NCBI RefSeq assembly: GCF_011745145.1
Contig: NZ_CP050191.1
Coordinates: 2,284,984-2,348,983 of the forward strand
Length of the DNA stretch: 64,000 bases
DNA from: Mycobacterium sp. DL440
GTDB taxonomy: Bacteria > Actinomycetota > Actinomycetes > Mycobacteriales > Mycobacteriaceae
Reading direction: 5' to 3'
Shown here: piece after piece, positions 1 through 7,885 of the stretch
How the letters are laid out: every line of letters starts with the position of its first letter
Numbering within the stretch: position 1 is the first letter of the stretch
Position numbers and translations under genes: made by a program
The notes under the pieces: generated by a model
What the model was told of the DNA's origin: nothing
Databases searched by the model: none
The model's input: only the letters and a program-made list of their open reading frames with translations

Positions 1-1
1 G

Positions 2-661
2 GTCGGCGAATTCGTGCGCCGCCAGACCGGTATGACAGTCGGCGAGTTCACTCGGCGCCACTTGGGTGATCGGCTGCTCATCGGCGCTTCCGGTGCGGCG
101 GTGCGCGAGGCTGCCCGGATCAGCTCGCCACCACCTGAGCAGCGTGTCTGGAGCGCCGAGAACGCGCCGCCGATACCGGACGATATTCTCGCCGAGATGG
201 CGGCCGCGATGGCCGATCCAGAATCGCTGTTTCTCCGGGCAGCATCGAATCCCGTTGCATCCTATAATGATCCAGACGTACTGGCGGCCGGCTGGCCCGC
301 GGCCGGCCTAGTCGCCACCGCTCGTGATCTGGCTCAATTCTATGGCGACCTGATCAGCGGAACCCTCGTCGCCCCAGGTCTCCTGCGAGAAGCGATCGCC
401 GAACGCGTACGCGGCCACGACCGGGTGCTGCGCTTGGAAAGTGCATTCGGGCTCGGCTACATGCTGCCGTCGCAGAACTTCGTGGTCCCCGAACCCGCAC
501 AACAGACTGCTTTCGGTCACCCGGGGGCCGGTGGCTCGGTGGGCCTGGCAGATCTCGAACACAAGGTGGCCTTCGCCTTCGTGCCCAATCTGTGCCGCGA
601 CTGGCTGGCAGGTGATCGCCGAGCCTATCGGCTCATCGCCGCGGTGTACGACGCGCTGTGA
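2..661 (+). CDS. Serine hydrolase of the beta-lactamase/class C esterase family, C-terminal part
   Basis: The frame is already open at the left edge, so only about the last 220 residues are present and the true start lies outside. The segment GWPAAGLVATARDLAQFY followed by FGLGYMLPSQNF and the motif FGHPGAGGSVGLAD is the usual C-terminal layout of class C beta-lactamase-like esterases of actinobacteria; the HPGAGGS stretch corresponds to the HTG/KTG box of the active site. The SxxK nucleophile motif should lie upstream and cannot be checked here. The family hydrolyses ester or amide bonds; the substrate is unknown. It ends 145 bases before the convergent SDR pseudogene. Confidence 0.8.
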   Translation, partial: VGEFVRRQTGMTVGEFTRRHLGDRLLIGASGAAVREAARISSPPPEQRVWSAENAPPIPDDILAEMAAAMADPESLFLRAASNPVASYNDPDVLAAGWPAAGLVATARDLAQFYGDLISGTLVAPGLLREAIAERVRGHDRVLRLESAFGLGYMLPSQNFVVPEPAQQTAFGHPGAGGSVGLADLEHKVAFAFVPNLCRDWLAGDRRAYRLIAAVYDAL

Positions 662-806
662 CTGCGCGACGCAACCGACACGCGCGATGTTCCATCCCAC
701 GCCGACCAGCACGACAGCAAACAACCACGCATAGTTGGTGCGGTCGGCCGTCCGAAGCGGTGCACGAGCGGATCAACACGGCAACATGAACAGCTGCGCG
801 GTCGGG

Positions 807-1553
<747 letters not shown>

Positions 1554-1597
1554 GTGCTTCCCACTTCCCTGGTGCGACTTAACCTTCCGTGGATTTC

Positions 1598-1653
1598 TTG
1601 ACCACGCGGTCCACAATAACCTCCACGATAACCATAGTGGACCGCATGGTCAA
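1598..1653. promoter_or_regulatory. Two-copy TetR operator in the SDR/TetR divergent promoter
   Basis: The 17-base element TTGACCACGCGGTCCAC at 1598-1614 is repeated in inverted orientation at 1637-1653 with one mismatch. Each copy is itself a dyad (GACC-N4-GGTC). The centres lie 39 bases apart, close to four helical turns, between the SDR start (1553) and the TetR start (1674). This is the arrangement expected for autorepression and control of the divergent SDR by the TetR protein encoded at 1674. Confidence 0.75.
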
Positions 1654-1673
1654 AAAACCGTAACCTGTGCTGC

Positions 1674-2261
1674 ATGGCACGTCCGCGATCGTTCGATGAG
1701 AAGCAGGTGTTGACCGCCGTCTGTGATCAGTTCTGGGACGCCGGTTACGGTGCGACCTCGCTAGAGGACCTGATGCGAGTGAGCGGGCTCGGCAAAGGCA
1801 GCCTCTATGCAGCGTTCGGTGACAAGCATCGGCTCTTCCTCCAAGCACTGCAGGGCTACACGGACACCAGGCATGAGCTTCTGAGGAAAACGCTCACCGA
1901 GACTCCACGGGCTCTGGACGCACTTCGCAAGCTCCTCGAGGCACCGACCGAGGCCGATTCGCGGCGTGGCTGCCTGATGGCCAACAGCACCTATGAGCTC
2001 GGTCATGCCGATCCGGAAGTCCTCGCCCACGCCCACCGCACCTACGAGACGTCCACCGCACTGATCGGCGACTGTGTCGCCCGCGCGCAACGCGAGGGCG
2101 ACGTGCCGGTCGGGGCGCATCCGATCGCGTTCGCACGGGCACTCCTGGCCGCGCAACAGGGGCTAGTGTTCATGGGCCGGACCGGTTTGGATAAGGACAC
2201 ACTCGCCGCCACGGCACGATCGCTCGCGGCCCAACTCCTGCCCGATCGCTCCGGCGACTAG
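1674..2261 (+). CDS. TetR/AcrR-family transcriptional repressor
   Basis: The 195-residue protein has the usual TetR plan: an N-terminal helix-turn-helix (DQFWDAGYGATSLEDLMRV followed by SGLGKGSLYAAFGDK, residues about 15-55) and a C-terminal all-helical ligand domain with the segment RRGCLMANSTYELG typical of the NemR/AcrR-like branch. The ATG at 1674 lies 21 bases after the second operator copy with no clear ribosome site, so the transcript may be nearly leaderless. A GMC oxidoreductase follows 13 bases downstream in the same direction, and the divergent SDR shares the promoter region. The inferred role is an inducible repressor of both; the ligand is unknown. Confidence 0.93.
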   Translation: MARPRSFDEKQVLTAVCDQFWDAGYGATSLEDLMRVSGLGKGSLYAAFGDKHRLFLQALQGYTDTRHELLRKTLTETPRALDALRKLLEAPTEADSRRGCLMANSTYELGHADPEVLAHAHRTYETSTALIGDCVARAQREGDVPVGAHPIAFARALLAAQQGLVFMGRTGLDKDTLAATARSLAAQLLPDRSGD

Positions 2262-2274
2262 GAACAATGCCGGA

Positions 2275-3960
2275 ATGAGCCCCATCGCCGAATTTGACTT
2301 CATCATCGTGGGAGCAGGCAGCGCGGGATGCCTGCTCGCCAATCGGCTCAGCGCCAACCCTGATCACCGTGTGTTGTTGATCGAGGCCGGCGGCAAAGAC
2401 GACTGGTTCTGGATCAAGGTGCCAGTGGGCTATCTGTACACAATTGCCAACCCCCGCACCGACTGGTGCTTCACGACCGAGGCCGATCTAGGTCTGGCCG
2501 GCCGCAGCATTCACTACGCGCGGGGCCGCGGTATCGGCGGCAGTTCGTCGATCAACGCCATGATCCATATGCGTGGACAGGCCAGCGATTACGAGCTGTG
2601 GGCGCAGGCCACCGGTGACGATCGATGGCTGTGGGGTGGCCCGGGCGGTGCCGGCGAGACCCTGTCGATCTACAAGAAGTTGGAAGACTACTTCGGCGGC
2701 GCCGACGAATGGCACGGCGCCGGTGGCGAAATCGCCGTCGAGCGGCCGCGGGTGCGCTGGAAGATCTTGGACGCCTGGCAGGACGCCGCTGCCCAAGTGG
2801 GCATCTCCCCGATCGACGAGTTCAATCGCGGTGACAACGCCGGCAGCGCCTACTTCCACGTCAACCAACGCCGTGGCCGTCGCTGGTCGATGGCAGATGC
2901 TTTCCTGCATCCCGTCGCCCATCGACCCAATCTCACCGTGTACACCCAGGCCCAGGCCTTGCGGCTGCTGATGGACGACCAGGTCCGCGAGGATCAGCGT
3001 CGAGGTGCCTGGACCACAGCCGCACACCGGGCCATCGGTGTGCAGCTGCTCAAAGACGGCCAGATCGTTGACGTCCACGCCCGTCAGGAAGTGATCCTGA
3101 GTGCCGGAGCGATCGGGTCGCCGCACCTCATGCAGGCCTCGGGTCTGGGCCCGGCCGGACTGCTCACCCAGCATGACGTGCCGGTGGCCGTCGACCTGCC
3201 GGGCGTCGGTGAAAACCTCCAGGACCACCTGCAGTTGCGAACGGTCTACCGGGTGCGGGGCGCCCGAACCGTCAACACGTTGTACCGCAACTGGATCACC
3301 CGTGGCGGCATGGGGGTTCAGTACCTGATGCTGCGCTCCGGACCCATGACGATGCCACCGTCCACGCTGGGAGCTTTCGCCAAGAGCGACCCGGGGCTGG
3401 CCAGTCCCGATATGGAATGGCACGTGCAGCCCTTGTCGTTGGCCAAGTTCGGTGAACCTCTGCACCGTTTCGGAGCCATCACGCCCTCGGTCTGCAATCT
3501 GCGACCCAGCTCGCGTGGGCATGTGCGCCTTGCCGGTGCAGATCCGCTGACCTACCCGAAGATCGTCTGCAATTACCTGTCCACAGACGCCGATCGCCAA
3601 GTCGCAGTCCGCGGGTTGCGGATGACCCGGCGGATCATGGCGGCATCTCCCCTGGCCCGTTATTGCCCGGAAGAAATACTGCCCGGCCCGCAACTCGTGA
3701 GTGACGAAGACCTGCAGCAGGCGGCCCGTGAACTCGGTACAACAATCTTCCACCCGGTGGGCACCTGCGCGATGGGAGCCTTTGACGCACAAGGCCTTCC
3801 GCGATCAGCCGCCACGGTGCTCGACACCGACTGCCGCGTGTACCGCGTCGCCGGCCTGCGAGTGGTCGATGCTTCGGCGATGCCCACCATCACTTCCGGC
3901 AACACCAACGCGCCGGTCATGCTGATCGCAGAGCGCGCTGCGCGGGCGATCCTGGAATAG
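2275..3960 (+). CDS. GMC-family FAD-dependent oxidoreductase (choline/alcohol dehydrogenase type)
   Basis: The 561-residue protein shows the ADP-binding motif IIVGAGSAGCLLANRLS near residues 10-26, the GMC signature GRGIGGSSSINAM near residue 85, and the C-terminal active-site block with HPVGTCAMG and VVDASAMPTITSGNTNAP. These features place it in the choline dehydrogenase/alcohol dehydrogenase branch, which oxidises an alcohol to an aldehyde with FAD. Length is normal. It starts 13 bases after the TetR gene and is almost certainly co-transcribed with it; with the adjacent SDR this looks like a small inducible alcohol-oxidation unit. The natural substrate cannot be read from sequence. Confidence 0.93.
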   Translation: MSPIAEFDFIIVGAGSAGCLLANRLSANPDHRVLLIEAGGKDDWFWIKVPVGYLYTIANPRTDWCFTTEADLGLAGRSIHYARGRGIGGSSSINAMIHMRGQASDYELWAQATGDDRWLWGGPGGAGETLSIYKKLEDYFGGADEWHGAGGEIAVERPRVRWKILDAWQDAAAQVGISPIDEFNRGDNAGSAYFHVNQRRGRRWSMADAFLHPVAHRPNLTVYTQAQALRLLMDDQVREDQRRGAWTTAAHRAIGVQLLKDGQIVDVHARQEVILSAGAIGSPHLMQASGLGPAGLLTQHDVPVAVDLPGVGENLQDHLQLRTVYRVRGARTVNTLYRNWITRGGMGVQYLMLRSGPMTMPPSTLGAFAKSDPGLASPDMEWHVQPLSLAKFGEPLHRFGAITPSVCNLRPSSRGHVRLAGADPLTYPKIVCNYLSTDADRQVAVRGLRMTRRIMAASPLARYCPEEILPGPQLVSDEDLQQAARELGTTIFHPVGTCAMGAFDAQGLPRSAATVLDTDCRVYRVAGLRVVDASAMPTITSGNTNAPVMLIAERAARAILE

Positions 3961-3967
3961 GTTCGGT

Positions 3968-4102
3968 CTACGTGCGCAAGCTAAGCACGCGGCAGTGAGA
4001 CGCGCCATCGGCGTCAGTCGATGCGATGGCGCAATGTAGGGACGACTTCTTTGCCCGGCCAACGATTTCCTTGATCGCGATCCACTGCTTCTCAGGGCGC
4101 AC
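3968..4102 (-). pseudogene. N-terminal remnant of a pyridoxamine-5'-phosphate-oxidase-family (PPOX) protein
   Basis: A 44-codon frame from a GTG at 4100-4102 to the TAG at 3968-3970 reads WIAIKEIVGRAKKSSLHCAI and then ASTDADGASHCRVLSL. This matches the first beta strands of the PPOX/FMN-binding split-barrel family, where the pattern is (hydrophobic)HCAIAS-DADG-PHVTPI. The rest of the roughly 130-200 residue domain is absent. It fills most of the otherwise empty interval 3961-4252. I read it as a deletion remnant, not a working gene. Confidence 0.55.
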
Positions 4103-4252
4103 TCGTCCTCAGCGGTCATGCGGCCATTGAACCATGCTTGTGCGGCACATATCCGACAGTCGCGTCGGTAAAACCCCAAATCCCTTGGTCGCCGGGACGA
4201 CTCGGCCGCAACCGGCCACGACTTGGTGCAATCTCGCACATGACATGTAAGT

Positions 4253-4765
4253 GTGCTGTTGACTTTGGATATGCGACGGACAACTGCGGTGGCTGGCGGT
4301 GTGGCGTATTTCGTCGCTGTGCCGGGGGTTATTGCGGGACTGGCGCCGTGGGTGATTACAGGTTGGCAGTTTCACGGATCGTCGACGGCGTTACGAGTGG
4401 TCGCCGCTGCAATGATCTCGGTCGGACTGATCCCGCTAGTGTCGGCATTCGCCGAGTTTGTAAAGGCCGGCGGCACGCCTTCGCCGACCGCCTCACCGCG
4501 CAGCTTGGTTGTCGCCGGCTTCAATCGATACGTCCGCAATCCGATGTATGTCGGAGTCCTGTTGATCATCCTGGGGCAAGCTTTGTTGTTCGGCAGCGTC
4601 GACCTGGCGATTTATGGCGTTCTGTTCTGGGCTTCCGTGGCCGCCTTCGTCCACTGGTACGAAGAGCCCACGCTCAGCCAGCGGTTCGGCGCGGCCTACG
4701 ATGCGTACCGCCGAGCGGTTCCAGCCTGGCGTCCCCGACTACACCCTTGGGTCCCAAACCCGTAG
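4253..4765 (+). CDS. Isoprenylcysteine carboxyl methyltransferase-like membrane protein
   Basis: The protein is 170 residues if started at the GTG at 4253, or 164 from the ATG at 4271; neither start has a clear ribosome site. It has four predicted membrane segments and the signature FNRYVRNPMYVGVLLIILGQ near the middle, followed by WYEEPTLSQRFGAAYDAYRR, which is the cofactor-binding region of the ICMT/PEMT-like methyltransferase families. Such small bacterial members presumably methylate a lipid or small molecule at the membrane using S-adenosylmethionine. No operon partner is visible. Confidence 0.85.
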   Translation: MLLTLDMRRTTAVAGGVAYFVAVPGVIAGLAPWVITGWQFHGSSTALRVVAAAMISVGLIPLVSAFAEFVKAGGTPSPTASPRSLVVAGFNRYVRNPMYVGVLLIILGQALLFGSVDLAIYGVLFWASVAAFVHWYEEPTLSQRFGAAYDAYRRAVPAWRPRLHPWVPNP

Positions 4766-5027
4766 TCCAAAACTTGGCTGTTTCACCCGATGAATCATCA
4801 TGTTCCTTGCCGGCCCCTGTCAGTCCGGACCCCAGCGGAGCCTCCTGCCGGGGCAGAGTCATCCGGTGTGCCGACAGGTCGTAGTCGCGCTCCTCCTGCG
4901 GAATCGGCGAGCCGAAGCCACACGGCCGAGCCTTGGATAGGTGCTCCCCTGCCGCTTCGTCCGGATCTGACTCGGGAACGTCTATGCAGCAATCGAATAC
5001 GCATGGTTGCCAGTAGATGGATCCGTT
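4674..5027 (-). other. Unrecognised coding-like reading frame downstream of mazF
   Basis: After a TGA at 5028-5030 an open frame of 117 codons runs to 4674, overlapping the end of the convergent methyltransferase gene. The first 60 codons look protein-like, with strong third-position GC, four cysteines (relative positions 9, 13, 14 and 36) and the segment GFGSPIPQEERDYDLSAHRM; the first in-frame ATG is only at 4862. I do not recognise the product. It lies 3' of the broken mazF on the same strand and could be a decayed third gene of that locus or chance. Confidence 0.25.
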
Positions 5028-5053
5028 TCATCTGAACTGGTAGCAGTTGAGAC

Positions 5054-5364
5054 TCAGAGATCGAGGACGACGCGTAGCGGCGCATCGACGCGGCGCATTT
5101 CGTCGAAGCTTAGGAACCCGACGCTCTTGCCGAGTCGGCCTGGGTCGACCGCTGCGGCCTGCTCGGCAAGTACCCGGGTGTTCACGCCGCCGATTCAACT
5201 TCGGGTCGGAAGCTTGCGGCACGAGCCGAGGTAGAGGTCGGTGCAACCAGCCAGGTCGACAGCGGCAGTTGATCTGACTGGACTACTACGGCGTAGCGGG
5301 AACCGGGCTGCTCGTGACCGCGACTCCCCCGCGGGGCACGCAACTGAAAGACCTCACCACGCAC
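5054..5364 (-). pseudogene. mazF: MazF/PemK-family mRNA interferase toxin with a one-base frameshift
   Basis: From the GTG at 5362-5364 the frame reads RGEVFQLRAPRGSRGHEQPG then SRYAVVVQSDQLPLSTWLVA, the N-terminal half of a MazF toxin. It hits TGA at 5182 after EVESAA. If one base is restored at the GAATC just before that stop (GAAATC), the reading continues IGGVNTRVLAEQAAAVDPGR and ends in LRVVLDL at the TGA at 5054-5056, giving the normal length of about 104 residues. The start overlaps the 3' end of the antitoxin gene by 11 bases, the usual coupled mazEF arrangement. MazF cleaves mRNA at short sequences; this copy would lack its C-terminal half unless the shift is a sequence error. Confidence 0.85.
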
Positions 5365-5587
5365 GCAGCGTCTCCATGTCCCGCAGCACCTGCATGGCCT
5401 CAGCGCGGTCGGCCTCGTCGTTGGCAAGCCTTTCCGCCTCGGCGCGAATCGCCTCGCCGGCCTTCCGGCGCGCGGCGTCGATGAGAGCTGAGCGAACGGC
5501 TACGGACACAGCCGTGCCATCTTTGGTCAAGACTTCCAGCGCCTTCGATGTGTCTTCGTCCGGCCGGAAGGTAATCGCGTCAGCCAT
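5354..5587 (-). CDS. mazE: MazE-type antitoxin
   Basis: The 77-residue product begins MADAITFRPDEDTSKALEVL and continues with a long charged helix (AARRKAGEAIRAEAERLAND) ending METLRAW. This is the plan of mycobacterial MazE/VapB-like antitoxins: a short DNA-binding N-terminal region and a helical, toxin-wrapping C-terminal region. I prefer the ATG at 5585-5587 over an in-frame GTG ten codons upstream because a palindromic operator-like element (5596-5616) would otherwise fall in the coding sequence. The gene overlaps the start of mazF by 11 bases. The frame is intact although the toxin is frameshifted. Confidence 0.8.
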   Translation of the reverse strand: MADAITFRPDEDTSKALEVLTKDGTAVSVAVRSALIDAARRKAGEAIRAEAERLANDEADRAEAMQVLRDMETLRAW

Positions 5588-5595
5588 TGCACCAA

Positions 5596-5616
5596 TGTAT
5601 GACGTTTTGTAAGACA
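5596..5616. promoter_or_regulatory. Palindromic operator-like element upstream of mazE
   Basis: TGTATGACGTTTTGTAAGAC plus a final A is an imperfect dyad: the 8-base outer arms agree at 6 of 8 positions around an AT-rich core. It sits 8 bases upstream of the preferred mazE start, where autorepression sites of antitoxins normally lie. Inference from position and symmetry only. Confidence 0.4.
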
Positions 5617-5719
5617 TTCACTGGTCCGCCTCGGGAACGTTTGCACGGCAGTGACAGTCCCGGCGACGCCTACGCGCCGACAACTGAGTGACTTCGTCGA
5701 AGGCTCAAGTCGCGGTTGA

Positions 5720-6316
5720 CTAGTTCCCGCCTGCGTCGGACGGGTCCGTTGCGATGGGGATGGCGTTGTCGATGAGGACGGCTGCCATGGCGGCGGCGGT
5801 GGCGAAGGTCTCGGAGTTGAGGACTCGGCTGCGAGCTGAAGCACCGTCCAAGAGCAGCGCGAGTTGTTCGCCGAGCTGTTCGGGGTTGGTGGCGCCGGCC
5901 TCGCGGGCGGTTTCGGTGAGCCGCGCGGCAAAGGCTTTCTTGTAGTCGCGGGCACGTACGCGTGCCGGGTGGTCCGGATCGTGGATTTCGACGGCGGCCG
6001 CGATGAACGGGCACAGCGGACCGTGGAGGTCGAAGGCGGCAAGGAGCCGTTCACGAGGTGTGAGGTCGGTGCGGTCGAACACCTCGGGCAGCAAGTCGGG
6101 ATCGAATCGGCGTAGGTGTTCGGCGATCAGCTCGTCCTTGCCCGTGAAGTGCTGGTAAAACGTGCGCTTTGACACCTTGGCCACCGCGCAGAGCTGGTCC
6201 ATGCCGGTGCTGTTGATGCCTTGATCGCGGAACAGCTGTCGTGAAGCGCTGAGAATACGCTCTTGCGCTCCCCTGCCCCGGCGTAGACCCCGCGGCCCCT
6301 TCTCCAGCTCCGTCAT
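5720..6316 (-). CDS. TetR-family transcriptional repressor
   Basis: The 198-residue protein starts MTELEKGPRGLRRGRGAQER, has its helix-turn-helix at about residues 33-57 (INSTGMDQLCAVAKVSKRTF then YQHFTGKDELIAEH), and a variable C-terminal domain with HGPLCPFIAAAVEIHDPDHP, a segment seen in TetR_C-type repressors that control SDRs. The ATG at 6314-6316 is preferred over a much longer frame because the upstream part has no homology to the family and covers the regulatory region. It is divergent from the SDR/NTF2-like pair, with 121 bases between the starts, so it probably represses both itself and that pair. Confidence 0.92.
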   Translation of the reverse strand: MTELEKGPRGLRRGRGAQERILSASRQLFRDQGINSTGMDQLCAVAKVSKRTFYQHFTGKDELIAEHLRRFDPDLLPEVFDRTDLTPRERLLAAFDLHGPLCPFIAAAVEIHDPDHPARVRARDYKKAFAARLTETAREAGATNPEQLGEQLALLLDGASARSRVLNSETFATAAAMAAVLIDNAIPIATDPSDAGGN

Positions 6317-6344
6317 AGGCCCAGAGTAGTCCCATTGGGTACCA

Positions 6345-6425
6345 ATCGGTGTGCATAGCTTGTGATCGACGCAATGTTCCGATACGTTAAGGAGACAGAT
6401 CGGTGTACATACCATCGGCACGATG
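6345..6425. promoter_or_regulatory. Direct-repeat operator candidate in the TetR/SDR divergent promoter
   Basis: ATCGGTGTGCATA at 6345-6357 and ATCGGTGTACATA at 6399-6411 differ at one base and lie 54 bases apart. The first copy is extended by an ACC-AATC-GGT dyad and the second is followed by CATCG-GCA-CGATG (6413-6425). The repeats flank the probable promoters of both divergent genes. They are the best candidate sites for the TetR protein encoded at 5720-6316. Confidence 0.5.
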
Positions 6426-6437
6426 AATGGAGTGATC

Positions 6438-7172
6438 ATGGGAAAGCTTGATGGCAAGGTCGCGGTGATCACCGGCGCGACAAGTGGTTTGGCGCTGGCC
6501 GGCGCCAAGTTGTTCGTTGACGAAGGAGCTCATGTCTTCATCACGGGCCGACGGAAGGACGCGCTGGACGAAGCCGTCGAACTGATCGGGCGGAACGTGA
6601 CCGGCGTACAGGGCGATTCGGCCGACCTCGACGATTTGGACCGTTTGTTCGACACGGTCAAGCAGGAAAAGGGCGCGATCGACGTGTTGTGGGCAAGTTC
6701 CGGGACGGGCGAGCAGAGCAGGCTCGGCGAGATCACCGAGGAACACTTCGATGCGACCTTCTCACTGAACGCGCGCGGCACGCTGTTCACGGTTCAGAAG
6801 GCGCTGCCGCTATTCAACGATGGCGGATCGATCTTCATGACCGGGTCAAACGCGTCGCTCAAGGGCTACCCCGAGTGGAGCGTGTACGCAGCGAGCAAGG
6901 CCGTGCTGCCCGCCTACGCGCGAGTGTGGGTATCCGAGTTGAAGGACAGGAAGATCCGGGTGAATGTGCTGACCCCCGGCCAGGTCGCCACGCCGAAGCA
7001 GGAGGAGTTGTTCGACGAGGAGATGAAAGCGCAGTTCGAATCCCTGATCCCGCGGGGAAAGATGGGCCGCCCCGAGGAGATCGCGTCGGTCGCGCTGTTC
7101 CTCGCCTCGGACGACTCGAGCTATGTCAATGGCATGGAGTTGGTTGTCGACGGCGGCACCGCAGCGATCTAG
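6438..7172 (+). CDS. SDR-family NAD(P)-dependent oxidoreductase
   Basis: A ribosome site TGGAG lies five bases before the ATG at 6438, so this start is preferred to the ATG at 6423. The 244-residue protein follows the classical SDR plan: TGATSGLA at the cofactor loop, an Asn-Ala-Arg-Gly segment, Ser in the GSNASLKGY region and the catalytic VYAASK. The third glycine of the TGxxxGxG motif is Ala here, a tolerated but uncommon change. The C-terminus has MGRPEEIASVALFLASDDSS and VDGG as expected. An NTF2-like protein follows 32 bases downstream; the pair is divergent from a TetR gene. Confidence 0.92.
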   Translation: MGKLDGKVAVITGATSGLALAGAKLFVDEGAHVFITGRRKDALDEAVELIGRNVTGVQGDSADLDDLDRLFDTVKQEKGAIDVLWASSGTGEQSRLGEITEEHFDATFSLNARGTLFTVQKALPLFNDGGSIFMTGSNASLKGYPEWSVYAASKAVLPAYARVWVSELKDRKIRVNVLTPGQVATPKQEELFDEEMKAQFESLIPRGKMGRPEEIASVALFLASDDSSYVNGMELVVDGGTAAI

Positions 7173-7204
7173 AACAGGCAAGAAGCACACAGGGAGTAGT
7201 CGCC

Positions 7205-7630
7205 ATGACCACCTTCGCCCCGCACCGCGACACCGTGGAGTCCTTCGTCGACTGCATGCACGGCGGCGCAGACAAAGATGCTCTTTCCGGCATCCTCGCC
7301 GACGATGTGGTGCTGTACAGCCCACTCGGCGATGAACCACTTACCGGCCGCGAGGCAGTCCTGGAAGCCATGCAGACTGTCGGCGCGGCAGCGGCCGACC
7401 TCACCTATAAGGAGGTCCTCAGCGGCGAGACCCACCACGCCGCATACTTCAGGCTGCAGATTGAAGACACCGTGGTCAACGGAATGGACTACATCCTGCT
7501 CGACGCGGACGGCAAGATCGCCGAGGTGACCATATGGTGGCGCCCGTTGCCGGCCGGCGTCGAGATGCAGGGACGCCTTGCGACTCTCCTGGGCATGCGG
7601 CCCTGGGAACTTGTCACGGATGTGGGGTAA
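7205..7630 (+). CDS. NTF2-like/SnoaL-type small protein
   Basis: The 141-residue product starts at an ATG preceded by AGGGAG (7191-7196). Its first half (ESFVDCMHGGADKDALSGIL then ADDVVLYSPLGDEPLTGREA) is the typical entry of a nuclear-transport-factor-2-like cone fold, followed by beta strands ending in MDYILLDADGKIAEVTIWWR. Members act as small-molecule isomerases, hydrolases or binding proteins. It follows the SDR by 32 bases and is almost certainly in the same operon, suggesting that both act on the same compound. The substrate is unknown. Confidence 0.85.
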   Translation: MTTFAPHRDTVESFVDCMHGGADKDALSGILADDVVLYSPLGDEPLTGREAVLEAMQTVGAAAADLTYKEVLSGETHHAAYFRLQIEDTVVNGMDYILLDADGKIAEVTIWWRPLPAGVEMQGRLATLLGMRPWELVTDVG

Positions 7631-7697
7631 GCACCGGTCCAGCCCCACGTGTTGCACTGCCGCCCAACACCTTTCGGCCTGCATGCGTGCAGTTCGA

Positions 7698-7741
7698 CAG
7701 TCGACGGTTGCGCGACGTCCGTGACGGCGCACCGTCGACTG
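7698..7741. other. Perfect 11-base inverted repeat between transcription units
   Basis: CAGTCGACGGT at 7698-7708 pairs exactly with ACCGTCGACTG at 7731-7741 around a 22-base loop rich in GACG/CGTC. It lies 68 bases after the NTF2-like gene and 145 bases before the LLM gene in a 255-base interval without a gene. There is no T-run, so it could be a mycobacterial-type terminator without a U-tract or a protein-binding dyad. Confidence 0.45.
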
Positions 7742-7885
7742 GGATCCGGTGTGTGACCGCGCGCAGGCCTAGCTGGGGTACCGACATCGACATGCCCGTC
7801 CTGTCTCGAAGTGCCGATCCGGAATAAACCCGGCAACCGGTGCACTTGGCTCAAGAGTCATTCCTTCCCCGATTCAGGAGCATCC

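Noticed and set aside
2488..3792. A 434-codon minus-strand open frame
   Set aside because: It is antisense to the whole GMC oxidoreductase gene, which has clear family motifs; the opposite frame has none.
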